From positions 68,078 through 132,077 of the forward strand of contig WSXU01000014.1 of assembly GCA_009773455.1 (NCBI GenBank): a stretch of DNA of 64,000 bases, in the 5' to 3' direction. The stretch's first letter is position 1. Each line of letters starts with the position of its first letter. The DNA is from Bacteroidota bacterium. GTDB lineage: Bacteria > Bacteroidota > Bacteroidia > Bacteroidales > Lentimicrobiaceae. Shown here piece by piece: positions 1-10,133 of the stretch. The notes below the pieces were generated by a model that saw only the letters and a list, made by a program, of their open reading frames with translations, ran no database searches and was not told the origin of the DNA. The translations under genes and the position numbers were made by a program.

Positions 1-715
1 TCATCTTTCCATCCTGGTTGAAACCATGCGCCGTGAAGGCTATGAACTTCAGCTTGGCCAGCCCCAGGTGATCATCAAAGAGATTGATGGCATTAATAAT
101 GAGCCGGTTGAAATGCTGACAGTGCATGTACCTGAGGCTTTTTCCGGTAAAGTGATTGAACTGGTAACCCAGCGCAGAGGCGAGATTGCCACCATCGAAA
201 CCAAAGGTGACCGCATCCACCTTGAATTTAAAATTCCTTCACGCGGAATTATCGGTCTGCGTAACAATGTATTGACAGCCACCGAAGGAGAGGCCATCAT
301 GGCACATCGTTTCCTGGCCTATGAGCCCTGGAAGGGTGAAATCGCCGGCCGCCGCAACGGTGCCCTGATTGCTATGGAAACGGGTATGGCCATCGCTTAT
401 TCCATAGATAAACTGCAGGATCGCGGTTCTTTCTTTGTTCATCCGAATGAAGAGATCTATGCCGGTCAGGTGATCGGCGAACAGATCAGGCCGGATGATC
501 TGCTGGTGAATGTGACGAAAACCAAGAAACTGACCAATGTGCGTGCTTCCGGAACCGACGATAAGATATTTATTGTTCCGGCCATAAAATTCTCTCTTGA
601 AGAGGCCATGGAATACATTGGCAAGGATGAATTCCTTGAGGTAACACCAAGGTCGCTCAGGTTGCGCAAAATCATCCTTGATGAGCATGAACGTAAACGT
701 GCTTCCAAGAGTTAG
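1..715 (+). CDS. typA: GTP-binding protein TypA/BipA, C-terminal part (truncated by window start)
   Basis: Frame is open upstream of the listed ATG (SILVETMRREGYELQLGQPQVI); TypA C-terminal motifs SRGIIGLRNNVLTATEGEAIMAHRF, NGALIAMETG. Confidence 0.95.
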   Translation, partial: HLSILVETMRREGYELQLGQPQVIIKEIDGINNEPVEMLTVHVPEAFSGKVIELVTQRRGEIATIETKGDRIHLEFKIPSRGIIGLRNNVLTATEGEAIMAHRFLAYEPWKGEIAGRRNGALIAMETGMAIAYSIDKLQDRGSFFVHPNEEIYAGQVIGEQIRPDDLLVNVTKTKKLTNVRASGTDDKIFIVPAIKFSLEEAMEYIGKDEFLEVTPRSLRLRKIILDEHERKRASKS

Positions 716-734
716 TATATTCATGCATTGATTT

Positions 735-766
735 ATGAAGGGACATGACGTATCGTGTCCCTTCAT
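735..766. repeat. Palindromic hairpin (REP-like / possible terminator)
   Basis: ATGAAGGGACA (735-745) / TGTCCCTTCAT (756-766), 11-bp perfect stem, no strong T tract. Confidence 0.6.
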
Positions 767-905
767 TGGTTATCAGGGATGCGTAAAAAGTTATACAGAC
801 CGGTATTGCCAAAATTTCATAAACCATTGAAAACGGCAGAATATTTGCACAACTCACGCCGTTAACCATCCGAAAAGAATAACATTCACTGAAACCCTGT
901 TATAG

Positions 906-1508
906 ATGAAGAAGATCCCTGTTTTTACTGCTGTTTTCCTGATTATTACACTTATGACCGGTTGTGAAATCCTTGACCAGGCCAGGCAGGTTGCGATGCT
1001 TTCAAAGTGTGAATTTAAACTGAAAACCGTTGATCAGTTGCGCCTGGCAGGTGTAAACATACAACAGGTTAAAAAACTTACCGACCTCAACATGATGGAT
1101 GCCGCCAAAATCACCGCTGCAGCAGTTTCTGGTGGCAGCCTGCCACTTAATTTTACCCTCAACGTCGAAGCCAGGAACCCGAACACAGCTGCAGCAGGTC
1201 TTACAAAACTTGAATGGATATTGTTTATTGACGATATTCAGATGGTTAGCGGTGTAAATGAGCAACGGGTTCAGATTCCGGGTAACGGTGGAACCGGAAT
1301 TATACCCCTTTCCATCGGCATTGATCTGAAACAGGCCCTGAAAGGTAAAAGCGGGGAAGCCATTGCCAATTTCGGACTAAACCTGGCTGGTGCCGGTAAC
1401 AAACCTACCCGGATAACCCTCAAAGCAAAGCCTACGATTATGGTTGGGTCACAGTCAATTGCCTATCCGGGCTACCTCACCATTCAGAACGAGTTTACCT
1501 CAAACTAA
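906..1508 (+). CDS. Putative lipoprotein (LEA-type-2-like fold possible)
   Basis: Signal peptide with lipobox LMTGC; conserved-looking NFTLNVEARNPN segment. Confidence 0.7.
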   Translation: MKKIPVFTAVFLIITLMTGCEILDQARQVAMLSKCEFKLKTVDQLRLAGVNIQQVKKLTDLNMMDAAKITAAAVSGGSLPLNFTLNVEARNPNTAAAGLTKLEWILFIDDIQMVSGVNEQRVQIPGNGGTGIIPLSIGIDLKQALKGKSGEAIANFGLNLAGAGNKPTRITLKAKPTIMVGSQSIAYPGYLTIQNEFTSN

Positions 1509-1532
1509 AACAGGTAGAAGTTTCATTTTCCT

Positions 1533-1560
1533 ACAGGGGCGCGACTTTTCGTGCCCCTGT
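1533..1560. repeat. Palindromic hairpin related to the one at 735-766
   Basis: ACAGGGGC...GCCCCTGT stem around GCGACTTTTCGT. Confidence 0.6.
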
Positions 1561-1714
1561 AACATTTAATGCGGTATTGTCGGATCAGCTTCAGCATCCG
1601 GAAACATTGCCAATGCAACGGATCATTGCAATTGATAATGTGATGAACATAATTCATAGGAAGGTGTTAATATAATTTAAGTGAGCTTAAAAATAAAATT
1701 AAAGCGACCGAAAA

Positions 1715-2371
1715 ATGTCTTCAGCAACCGAAAACTTCGTCAAGGTTATTTATCAATTTAATCAGAATCAGGGACTTGATACAAAGCCGGGCACCGTGGC
1801 TAAGGCCCTTGGAATTTCCAATGCAGCGGCCACCGATATGGCGAAAAAGCTGGCGCGGAAGGAACTGGTTGTTTTTCAGAAATACAGGCCCCTGCAATTG
1901 ACAGAAAACGGGAAGAGAATGGCATTAAATGTTATCAGAAAGCACCGTTTGTGGGAAACATTCCTATACAGAACGCTTAAACTTTCACTACATGAAATAC
2001 ATCGTGAAGCTGAATTGCTCGAACACCTGACTTCTGATTTTCTGACGGAGCGCTTAAGCATATTTCTTGGCAGTCCCGATGTTGATCCACACGGTGACCC
2101 GATTCCTGATATTGATGGTCATCTGCTTTCGGATCAGGATCAGATTACATTGTTATCAGCCGAAGCCGGATCAGAATATAAAATTGTCAGGCTGGCCGGC
2201 TCTGACAGTGAATTTTTTGAATTCTGCGAGGATAACAATATTACAGTGGGAGCTCAGATTACTGTCGGGAAACAATACGCGAAGAATAAAATGACCCGTA
2301 TTCTGATTAACGATCAGAAACTACTGCTCAATGCCGTTATAACAAACAAAATTTTTGTTGAACAAAAGTAA
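1715..2371 (+). CDS. DtxR/MntR-family metal-dependent transcriptional regulator with FeoA-like C-terminus
   Basis: ATENFVKVIYQF...AAATDMAKKLARKELV...LTENGKRMALNVIRKHRLWETFL...HREAELLEH. Confidence 0.92.
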   Translation: MSSATENFVKVIYQFNQNQGLDTKPGTVAKALGISNAAATDMAKKLARKELVVFQKYRPLQLTENGKRMALNVIRKHRLWETFLYRTLKLSLHEIHREAELLEHLTSDFLTERLSIFLGSPDVDPHGDPIPDIDGHLLSDQDQITLLSAEAGSEYKIVRLAGSDSEFFEFCEDNNITVGAQITVGKQYAKNKMTRILINDQKLLLNAVITNKIFVEQK

Positions 2372-2389
2372 ATTCCGAGAAGCCAAACG

Positions 2390-4711
2390 ATGAAAATCAT
2401 AACAATACTCTTTGCAGGGCTGGGTATAGTTCTGTCAGCCACATTGTTAAATGCCCAGAATACGGATGCCAACGTGTTTGGTGATGTAAAATCGAACGGG
2501 GAACATGTGCCTTTTGTAAATATTTATCTTGAAGGGACGAATACCGGTACAACGACGGATGCCACCGGTCATTATATGCTGATTAACCTCCCTGAGGGTG
2601 AACATACCCTTGTTGCGAGATCTTTGGGCTATGTTACCTCTAAAAAAGCGATTACTGTTGTAAGAGGTAAAACCCAGGAAGTCAACTTTATACTGGAAGA
2701 AGAAACCATGATGCTGAATCAGGTGGTGATTACCGGAACAAAGACATTTAAGCGACAGACGGAGAGTGCGGTGATTGTAAATGTTTTGGAAAGTAAAGCA
2801 TTGGATATGGTGCAGGCCTGCAATATTTCGGAGGGTTTGCGGTTTCAGCCCGGATTGCGTGTGGAGACGGACTGTCAGACCTGCAATTATACCCAGCTCC
2901 GCATGAACGGATTGGGAGGTTCCTACTCACAGATTCTGATCAATGGTCGCCCTGTTTTCAGCCCGTTGATGGGACTTTACGGTATGGAGCAGATTCCGGC
3001 CAATATGGTTGACAGAATTGAGATCGTTCGTGGAGGTGGCTCCGCTATTTACGGATCGAGTGCGATAGGCGGAACGGTGAACGTCATCACCAGGATTCCC
3101 AACGAAAGCAGTTTTGATTTCAGTTCTTCGCTTCAAAGCATCAATAATGAAGCTACCGATAATATTTTTACCGGTAATTTAACCATGCTCACCAAAACCA
3201 GAAAAGCAGGGGCTGCAGTCTACATTAACCGGCGCAACAGGGAAGCTTACGATCACAACAATGATAAATTTTCTGAACTGCCCGAAATGAAGAATAATTC
3301 CTTTGGCGCCAACCTGTTTTATAAACCTTCCCAGAATCAGAAAATTGAACTGACCCTGAGCAGCCTGAGCGAATACAGGTACGGCGGGGAGATGAAGGAA
3401 GGTCCGGCTTACCTTGCACAGCAATCTGAAGAGCGGACGCATAATATTCTGATGGGTGGTGTTGATTATCAGATAAATTTCAATGAAGACAATAGTTCTT
3501 TTATTGCTTACATAGCCGGCCAATCCACAGACCGGAAACATTATACCGGCATATTGCCCGATGGTCGCACAGACCTGGATAAACACCTTGCTGACCCTCC
3601 TTACGGGTACACCACCAATTTTACATTTCAGTCAGGTCTGCAGTTCAACCAAAGGTTTGAAAATTTTCCTGTCGGAAAGAATGTCTTTACTTTCGGATTG
3701 GAGTATCTGGTTGACGATGTATTTGATACGATTCCATCCTACAACTATGAAATTGATCAGCAGACAGGGAATTTTGCCGGTTTTGTTCAGAGTGACTGGG
3801 AAATCAATCAAAAACTTACCTTGCTTGCAGGATTAAGGGCCGATAATCACAACATGGTTGACAAGCCAGTGATTAGCCCGAGGGTTTCCGTTCTTTATAA
3901 GGTTAAGAAAACCGGGCAGTTGCGTTTAACATGGGGTACAGGTTTCAGGGCTCCACAGGCATTTGATACCGACATGCACATCGCCTTTGCCGGAGGGGGT
4001 GTTTCGCGTATTACCCTTGGGAACGGTTTGAAGGAAGAACGATCCAACAGCCTTAGCGGATCATATAATTTTGATAAGGCGACGGAGACATTTATAGTTG
4101 GTTTTACTACCGAGTATTTCTATACGCGCTTAACCAATGTATTTTACCTGCAGCCTTCGGGCAGCGATGAATTTGGTGAATTGTTTGTGAAGCGAAACGG
4201 TCAGGGAGCTACTGTGCATGGTGGTACACTTGAACTGCGCGGAAATTATAACAGGAAGATGCAGGTTGAAGCAGGGTTTACGGTTCAGTCAAGCTTTTTT
4301 GATCATCCGGTTGAGAATATAGAAGGCGTTGACCCGGTAAAGGAATTTCTTCGGTCGCCCAATGAATACGGATACCTTACTTTATCATTCACGCCTGACA
4401 GACATTTCAATGCTTCGCTGAGCAGTGTATATACCGGAAAGATGAAACTGGTCCATTTCGCGGGAGCGCCGGAACAAAATGCCGATGTCTACAAAACATC
4501 CGAATCTTTTGCCGAGCTGAACCTGAAAATGTCATATACCCTTTTCGCAGAATCGGTCGATTCGGGAATCGAATTCTTCGCAGGGGTAAGGAATTTGCTG
4601 AATGCGTATCAATCTGATTTTGACTCAGGAAAGAACCGGGACAGTAATTATGTTTATGGCCCGGGAGCACCGCGTACTATTTTTATTGGATTGAGAATAA
4701 GGTCATTGTGA
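2390..4711 (+). CDS. TonB-dependent receptor with N-terminal carboxypeptidase-regulatory-like domain
   Basis: CarboxypepD_reg-like N-terminus, plug (QILINGRPVFSPLMGLYGMEQIPANMVDRIEIVRGGGSAIYGSSAIGGTVNVIT), C-terminal barrel strands. Confidence 0.93.
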   Translation: MKIITILFAGLGIVLSATLLNAQNTDANVFGDVKSNGEHVPFVNIYLEGTNTGTTTDATGHYMLINLPEGEHTLVARSLGYVTSKKAITVVRGKTQEVNFILEEETMMLNQVVITGTKTFKRQTESAVIVNVLESKALDMVQACNISEGLRFQPGLRVETDCQTCNYTQLRMNGLGGSYSQILINGRPVFSPLMGLYGMEQIPANMVDRIEIVRGGGSAIYGSSAIGGTVNVITRIPNESSFDFSSSLQSINNEATDNIFTGNLTMLTKTRKAGAAVYINRRNREAYDHNNDKFSELPEMKNNSFGANLFYKPSQNQKIELTLSSLSEYRYGGEMKEGPAYLAQQSEERTHNILMGGVDYQINFNEDNSSFIAYIAGQSTDRKHYTGILPDGRTDLDKHLADPPYGYTTNFTFQSGLQFNQRFENFPVGKNVFTFGLEYLVDDVFDTIPSYNYEIDQQTGNFAGFVQSDWEINQKLTLLAGLRADNHNMVDKPVISPRVSVLYKVKKTGQLRLTWGTGFRAPQAFDTDMHIAFAGGGVSRITLGNGLKEERSNSLSGSYNFDKATETFIVGFTTEYFYTRLTNVFYLQPSGSDEFGELFVKRNGQGATVHGGTLELRGNYNRKMQVEAGFTVQSSFFDHPVENIEGVDPVKEFLRSPNEYGYLTLSFTPDRHFNASLSSVYTGKMKLVHFAGAPEQNADVYKTSESFAELNLKMSYTLFAESVDSGIEFFAGVRNLLNAYQSDFDSGKNRDSNYVYGPGAPRTIFIGLRIRSL

Positions 4712-4759
4712 GCAGTGTTTGAGGGGTGATTTTATAAAGTTTATTTCATTATGGAAAAA

Positions 4760-4850
4760 TGCGCAGGGCATGGGGCATGGGGAAATCGTCCCTCGACCCT
4801 TCTTTCCGTCCCTCGTCCCTAACTTTCGTCCCTCGTCCCTGCAAGTATAA
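4760..4850. repeat. Heptameric tandem repeat tract (CGTCCCT family; adjacent GGGGCAT units)
   Basis: cgtccctcgaccct...cgtccctcgtccct...cgtccctcgtccct; upstream gggcatggggcatgggg. Confidence 0.7.
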
Positions 4851-4873
4851 ATCTAAACGCTCTGATGGGATGA

Positions 4874-7006
4874 TTACTTCTGAATCAGCATCTTACCTGT
4901 AAGGAATTTTCTACCTGAGCTGATTTGAATCAGGTAAATTCCATCTCTTATATGTTGCACATTCACCGGAACAGTTTGTATGCCATCACCAGTTGTGGTT
5001 ATTGATTTTTCAAAAATCAATCTTCCGGTTAAGTCTGTCATCTTTAACTCAACAGGAGAGTCACCTGAAAAATTAAATTGAATGAGGGCATTGTCCTTTG
5101 CAGGATTCGGGATTATGGTCAGTACATCTACGGTGTTAACAACGGACGAATAAGTGTTGTCAACCGGTAATTCCGGTTGCGTACTGAGCAGGGTGCCATT
5201 CCGGCCACCCAGCAGACCCAGTCCGTTTTGCAGGTCGGTCACTTTAAATAAATCATTCCATGTATTGCTTTGTTCCACCGACCATGCCATCCCATTGTAT
5301 CTGAGCAACGTACCATTCCGGCCGCAGGCCCAGCCCCGGTTTTCATCATTCATGTAAACAGAAAGCAGGTCTTCGCTGGTAACAGGTGCGAATTCCATCC
5401 AGGTTTGTCCGTCAAAATGCGCAATCAGTCCGTTATCACCAACGGCATAGATGTTCATATAATCGGCCACGCAAAGATCGTTGAAGGCTCCGGTGGTTGT
5501 TTCATAGCTGGTAATCCATACGTCATTCATGTAATTATTGAAATAAATGGCGCCTTTCATTTCACCATCCAGGCGTTTGATGCTCAACCATAATTCTTCC
5601 ATTTCAGGCAATGCTCCCTGCAGGTTCTGGTTAACCGGCAGGGGATCCATAAACCTGAGTTCAGTAATGCTGTCGTTGAGGGAGAGAAATGTTGTATCCC
5701 AGACTGCTTCTGACAATGAATAAATCATATTGTAGGAGGATATTCCAAGAGTATTCCAGAATGAAATTTCAACCGATGTTGCAGGTTCCCAAATGCCTTC
5801 TGTCACCGGGATACTCAATTCTGACCAAATACCGTTTTCATAACCAAACATTTTAATTTCATCTCCGAATGGTCCGGGGATATCTGTAAGTTTGTAGGCC
5901 GTTGCAAAACCGTAATTATCATCGGAAAATTCAATTTCGTTGAATCGGAATCCCTCCACTTTCAAAACATTGGTCCAGTTTCCTGCATTATAATGCCAGA
6001 TGCCATCGGTGCCGCAGGCAAAGTAGCCATTGTTGGCCCGGGTAAAGTCAATATCCAGGATGCTGTCGGACGTAAAGCCGTTTGAAACAGCCCAGATGCC
6101 GTCTGATCCGTGGTAAACAAATCCGGTGGTATCGCTAACATAGGCTTCGTTTTCTCCGGTTGCATCAACCGAAGTCAGCAGTCTGTCGTAAGCGAATGAG
6201 GTTTCTTTGATCCGGTTGTCGCCGGTGAATCTGTAAACTGAAGGATAGGTATCCGCAAAAAAAGCTATCCGGTTCTGAATACCAAAGCCATGTTCATTGT
6301 CTCTCATGGATAATCCGGAATTTATACCACCTGCATCAAGCGGAAGCCATTGATCACCATTGAAATGATAAAGCAGGCCATAGCCTTCCATATCCGAGCC
6401 GTTAAGCAAAACAGAGGAAGGCCCTGACATTTGCACGGATGAAAACATGATGTAGTTGCCTCCGACAAAACTGAAATCAGGTTCCCAGTTTCCATTTGTA
6501 TAATGATAGAGTGAATTATACAACCCGGCAGCCCAGCCTTCATCCTGCGTTGCAAAACTCACGGTTGTCAGATTTTCGGCATCCTGCTGAACCTGCCATG
6601 AATTCCCATCATAGAAGAGGATGGTATTACCGACAGCCCACCCATGGGTTTCATCGGTGAAGCAAACATCGTTCAGAGTAACGGTAACCGGGCTTGTTTG
6701 CTGAACCCATGCAGAGCCGTTAAACTTCAGGATAGTGCCGTTGTTGCCAACAGCCCAGGCCAGGGTAGGTGAGAGGTAGTAAACAGCGTTCAGGTTATCC
6801 GTAACCGGACTTTCAGCTTTTGTCCAGATGCTGTCGTTGTAAAGGAGGATTACACCATTATCGGCAACTGCAATGCCGGGGCCGGGTTGTAAAAAACTGA
6901 TGTCATTCAGGTGGTGGTGGCCGGTTGACGGATTAATCCAGTACCATGACTGTGCAGCGATCTGGCTGCAGCCAAGCAGCATCAGGAAAGTAAGCAGGTT
7001 TCTCAT
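4874..7006 (-). CDS. Secreted YCF48/beta-propeller-like repeat protein with T9SS C-terminal sorting domain
   Basis: Signal peptide; repeated GWAVGNNGTIL-type units; C-term IPNPAKDNALIQF...DGIYLIQISSGRKFLTGKMLIQK. Confidence 0.85.
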   Translation of the reverse strand: MRNLLTFLMLLGCSQIAAQSWYWINPSTGHHHLNDISFLQPGPGIAVADNGVILLYNDSIWTKAESPVTDNLNAVYYLSPTLAWAVGNNGTILKFNGSAWVQQTSPVTVTLNDVCFTDETHGWAVGNTILFYDGNSWQVQQDAENLTTVSFATQDEGWAAGLYNSLYHYTNGNWEPDFSFVGGNYIMFSSVQMSGPSSVLLNGSDMEGYGLLYHFNGDQWLPLDAGGINSGLSMRDNEHGFGIQNRIAFFADTYPSVYRFTGDNRIKETSFAYDRLLTSVDATGENEAYVSDTTGFVYHGSDGIWAVSNGFTSDSILDIDFTRANNGYFACGTDGIWHYNAGNWTNVLKVEGFRFNEIEFSDDNYGFATAYKLTDIPGPFGDEIKMFGYENGIWSELSIPVTEGIWEPATSVEISFWNTLGISSYNMIYSLSEAVWDTTFLSLNDSITELRFMDPLPVNQNLQGALPEMEELWLSIKRLDGEMKGAIYFNNYMNDVWITSYETTTGAFNDLCVADYMNIYAVGDNGLIAHFDGQTWMEFAPVTSEDLLSVYMNDENRGWACGRNGTLLRYNGMAWSVEQSNTWNDLFKVTDLQNGLGLLGGRNGTLLSTQPELPVDNTYSSVVNTVDVLTIIPNPAKDNALIQFNFSGDSPVELKMTDLTGRLIFEKSITTTGDGIQTVPVNVQHIRDGIYLIQISSGRKFLTGKMLIQK

Positions 7007-7204
7007 GTTGATGGTGATTCAATAATGAGTATCTACGGTTAAAGATATATATAAATGTACTGAGTGTATCAAAGTTAATATATAAAACTGTATTATGTTT
7101 CATTACCGGGAAATAATCCAGACTGTTGAAAAAAATCTGATCAGATTCTCCCGAACAATTGTAACAAAAACGGGTCATTACTGTTTTATGATAAAACAGA
7201 GAAA

Positions 7205-7723
7205 ATGAATCCAGCCACAAAAAAAGTACTGTGTCTTGTACACAACGATTTTGAAGATCTTGAACTCTGGTATCCTGTACTCAGACTCAGGGGTGAAGGA
7301 TTTAAGGTTGTCCTGGCCGGAGATATCGGCAATCATGTTTATGTGGGTAAGTATGGTGTTCCTGCAAAAAGCGATATTTCGTTCGAAGAGATTGATGCGG
7401 AAGATTTTGACGGGTTGCTTGTCCCTGGTGGCTGGGCCCCGGATAAATTAAGACGATCGCCCGATGTGCTTGAATTTACCCGTAAAATGATGGCATATGG
7501 GAAACCCGTCGGTCAAATCTGCCATGCCGGCTGGGTATTGGTTTCGGCCAATGTGCTGAGCGGACGGAAAGTAACCGGGTCTCCCGGCATCAAGGATGAC
7601 CTGGTCAATGCGGGAGGGCTTTGGTCTGATGATTCGGTGGTGGTGGATGGAAACCTGGTCTCAGCCCAGAAACCGGCCGATCTGCCATTTTACACGAATG
7701 CGTTTCTGGAACTGTTTATTTAG
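7205..7723 (+). CDS. DJ-1/PfpI family protein
   Basis: ATKKVLCLVHNDFEDLELWYPVLRL; GLLVPGGWAPDKLRRSPDVL; nucleophile elbow GQICHAGWVL. Confidence 0.92.
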   Translation: MNPATKKVLCLVHNDFEDLELWYPVLRLRGEGFKVVLAGDIGNHVYVGKYGVPAKSDISFEEIDAEDFDGLLVPGGWAPDKLRRSPDVLEFTRKMMAYGKPVGQICHAGWVLVSANVLSGRKVTGSPGIKDDLVNAGGLWSDDSVVVDGNLVSAQKPADLPFYTNAFLELFI

Positions 7724-7747
7724 CAGATTTGCTGATTTTCTAATCAA

Positions 7748-8185
7748 CTAACTGATTGTTTCCAGCTTTTTCTTCAGCTTATCAATCAGGGCTGATTCGG
7801 TCTCATTGACTCCTTCATTGGCCGTGGCAATTCTGAAGGCTACTTTCAGACAAAGGTTTTTAATCCGCGCATCAAACATGGATGCGTTCGAATCAATATA
7901 GCCTGTAAAGTCGGTAAAAGCTTCCCTGGCAGAGGCGTTGTTTTTCCTCAATCTGTTGAATTCCGCCCCGGCTCCCAATACCGCATCGCGAAGACTGTGA
8001 TTTGCTGATCCTGTGTTTTCGATTTCCTGACCGATAAATTCACAGATTTTATCGACTTCTTCTGTTTGAACAATCCCGTCGGCACGTGCCACCGCATAGG
8101 CCAACCTGCCAAGTTCCGCGTAAAAAACTGAATAATCCATGATGTATGAATTAAGTGAAGAAATTTTATACAAGGTATATATCAA
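7748..8185 (-). CDS. TerB-like protein (probable start at internal Met MDYSVF)
   Basis: LAYAVARADGIVQTEEVDKICEFI; ATANEGVNETESALIDKLKKKL. Confidence 0.65.
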   Translation of the reverse strand: MIYTLYKISSLNSYIMDYSVFYAELGRLAYAVARADGIVQTEEVDKICEFIGQEIENTGSANHSLRDAVLGAGAEFNRLRKNNASAREAFTDFTGYIDSNASMFDARIKNLCLKVAFRIATANEGVNETESALIDKLKKKLETIS

Positions 8186-8277
8186 TCAAATTTCCTGCCA
8201 CAGGGTAAAATGGCAGTATCGCAATTTAGTGGATTTTAATCATTAAATTTGTAAATCCGTTTTAGCTGCTCAGGATA

Positions 8278-10098
8278 ATGTCATTGAAAATAAAGATTAT
8301 TCACCTACTGGATTTATTCCGAAGATTGCGAAGGCGGATCCTGGGATTTCTGGATGCCATTGGTATTCTGGCAGCACTGACAGGGTTTATCCTGTTGCTT
8401 TATCATATTGGTTTTGAGCATACAAAGGTTCAGATAATATCGATACACAAAGGATATAACCTTTTGTTATTTATGGTTTTGCTGAGCGATGTAGCCGGAC
8501 TCGGCCTTAAAACATGGAAGGTAAAAGCACTGAAGCAACGGCTCGCCGATTTGATACTGATTCCGCTGATTATCATGTTGCTGGATATAAGGACGGGAAT
8601 TCCGGGCCTGATTAATCCATCGCATCTTATCTATGGCATCCTCAGTCATAACCTGGCGGTTTATTTTCTGATAGTTTTTATTCTGATCACTGAAATATCC
8701 ACCAGTTCATTGCAGTTGAGCAACCGGAATACAAACCCGGCATTGCTTTTTGTCAGCAGCTTCCTGTTTATCATTGTTTTCGGAACCGGACTGCTGATGC
8801 TGCCAACGGCGACCTATGGCGGAATCGGTTTTACCGATGCCTTCTTTACATCAACCAGTGCCGTCTGTGTAACCGGGCTGGTTGTTTTCGACACTGCAAC
8901 GAAGTTTACTCCCCTTGGGCAGGCCTTTATCATTATCCTGATACAGATCGGAGGCCTTGGAATCATGACGTTTACGAGTTTTTTCGGCTATTTCTTCAAG
9001 GGTGGAGCTTCTTTCGGCAATGAATTTCTGCTGAAGGAGCTCATCAATGAGGAGAAACTGGGTGAAATATTCAAAACATTGCTCAAGATCGTCCTGGTTA
9101 CATTTTCCATTGAAGCGGCAGGGGCTTTGCTGATTTATTTTACTGTTGAACCTTCCTTTTTTTCCGGCAGACAGACTCAGCTTGGATTTGCTGTGTTTCA
9201 TTCCATTTCTGCTTTCTGTAATGCAGGGTTTTCAACGCTCTCTTCAGGCCTTTTCCAGCCTGGATTCCGGTATAACTATTCGCTGCATTATATTATCGCA
9301 TTCCTTATCATTGCAGGTGGTCTGGGGTTCCCCATAGTTTTCAATTATTATAAACTGGTGCGTCATTTTCTGTTAAATAAATTCAGACAGCTGACCGGAC
9401 AGAAATCGTATTATCATATTCCCAACATCATAAACATCAATACCAGAATTGCGCTGATCACAACCGGCAGCCTTATCATTGCCGGATTTGCTTTTTTTAT
9501 GATCTCTGAATTCAACCATTCACTTGAAGGACTTTCATTAAAAGGTAAAATTGCCGGTGCTTTCTTTGGTTCCGTAACAGCCAGGACTGCGGGGTTCAAT
9601 TCTGTTGATATGATGTTGTTTGCGCCGGCGACCATTCTTTTCTATTATGTACTGATGTGGATCGGAGCATCCCCGGCATCGACCGGAGGCGGGGTTAAAA
9701 CCACCACTTTTGCGCTTGCACTTATGAATGTTGTGAGCATGGCAAAAGGTAAGGACCGCATCGAGGTGTTCGGGCGGGAAATAGCCAATGAATCGGTACG
9801 GCGGGCTTTTGCCGTAATTTTTCTTTCATTCCTGGTCATCGGTCTGGCTGTCCTAATACTTATGATTACTGACGGGGTGTTCGGCCTTTCAAGGATTATT
9901 TTTGAAGTGATTTCAGCCTATGGTACCGTTGGACTTTCGCTGAATGTTACCCCCGGTCTTTCTGTTTCCGGGAAATGGGTCCTGATCGTCACCATGTTCC
10001 TTGGTCGCGTTGGAACACTCACACTTATGGTCGGTCTTTTCAGAAAGCTTCGCAGCCTTCAGTATCATTACCCGACTGAAAACATCCTGATTAATTAA
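8278..10098 (+). CDS. TrkH/KtrB-family potassium uptake membrane protein
   Basis: TSTSAVCVTGLVVFDTATKFT; HSISAFCNAGFST; ARTAGFNSVDM; GASPASTGGGVKTTTFAL. Confidence 0.95.
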   Translation: MSLKIKIIHLLDLFRRLRRRILGFLDAIGILAALTGFILLLYHIGFEHTKVQIISIHKGYNLLLFMVLLSDVAGLGLKTWKVKALKQRLADLILIPLIIMLLDIRTGIPGLINPSHLIYGILSHNLAVYFLIVFILITEISTSSLQLSNRNTNPALLFVSSFLFIIVFGTGLLMLPTATYGGIGFTDAFFTSTSAVCVTGLVVFDTATKFTPLGQAFIIILIQIGGLGIMTFTSFFGYFFKGGASFGNEFLLKELINEEKLGEIFKTLLKIVLVTFSIEAAGALLIYFTVEPSFFSGRQTQLGFAVFHSISAFCNAGFSTLSSGLFQPGFRYNYSLHYIIAFLIIAGGLGFPIVFNYYKLVRHFLLNKFRQLTGQKSYYHIPNIININTRIALITTGSLIIAGFAFFMISEFNHSLEGLSLKGKIAGAFFGSVTARTAGFNSVDMMLFAPATILFYYVLMWIGASPASTGGGVKTTTFALALMNVVSMAKGKDRIEVFGREIANESVRRAFAVIFLSFLVIGLAVLILMITDGVFGLSRIIFEVISAYGTVGLSLNVTPGLSVSGKWVLIVTMFLGRVGTLTLMVGLFRKLRSLQYHYPTENILIN

Positions 10099-10133
10099 CC
10101 GGAATCAAATCATTCTTATTCAATACAACACTT

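Noticed and set aside
239-766. Long antisense ORFs opposite typA and other conserved genes (e.g. 38963..39400 -, 55254..55742 -)
   Set aside because: Shadow ORFs overlapping strongly supported coding frames on the other strand.
7724-7765. Possible additional heptamer tract (gctgattttctaatcaactaactgatt)
   Set aside because: Periodicity too weak and short to distinguish from AT-rich spacer.
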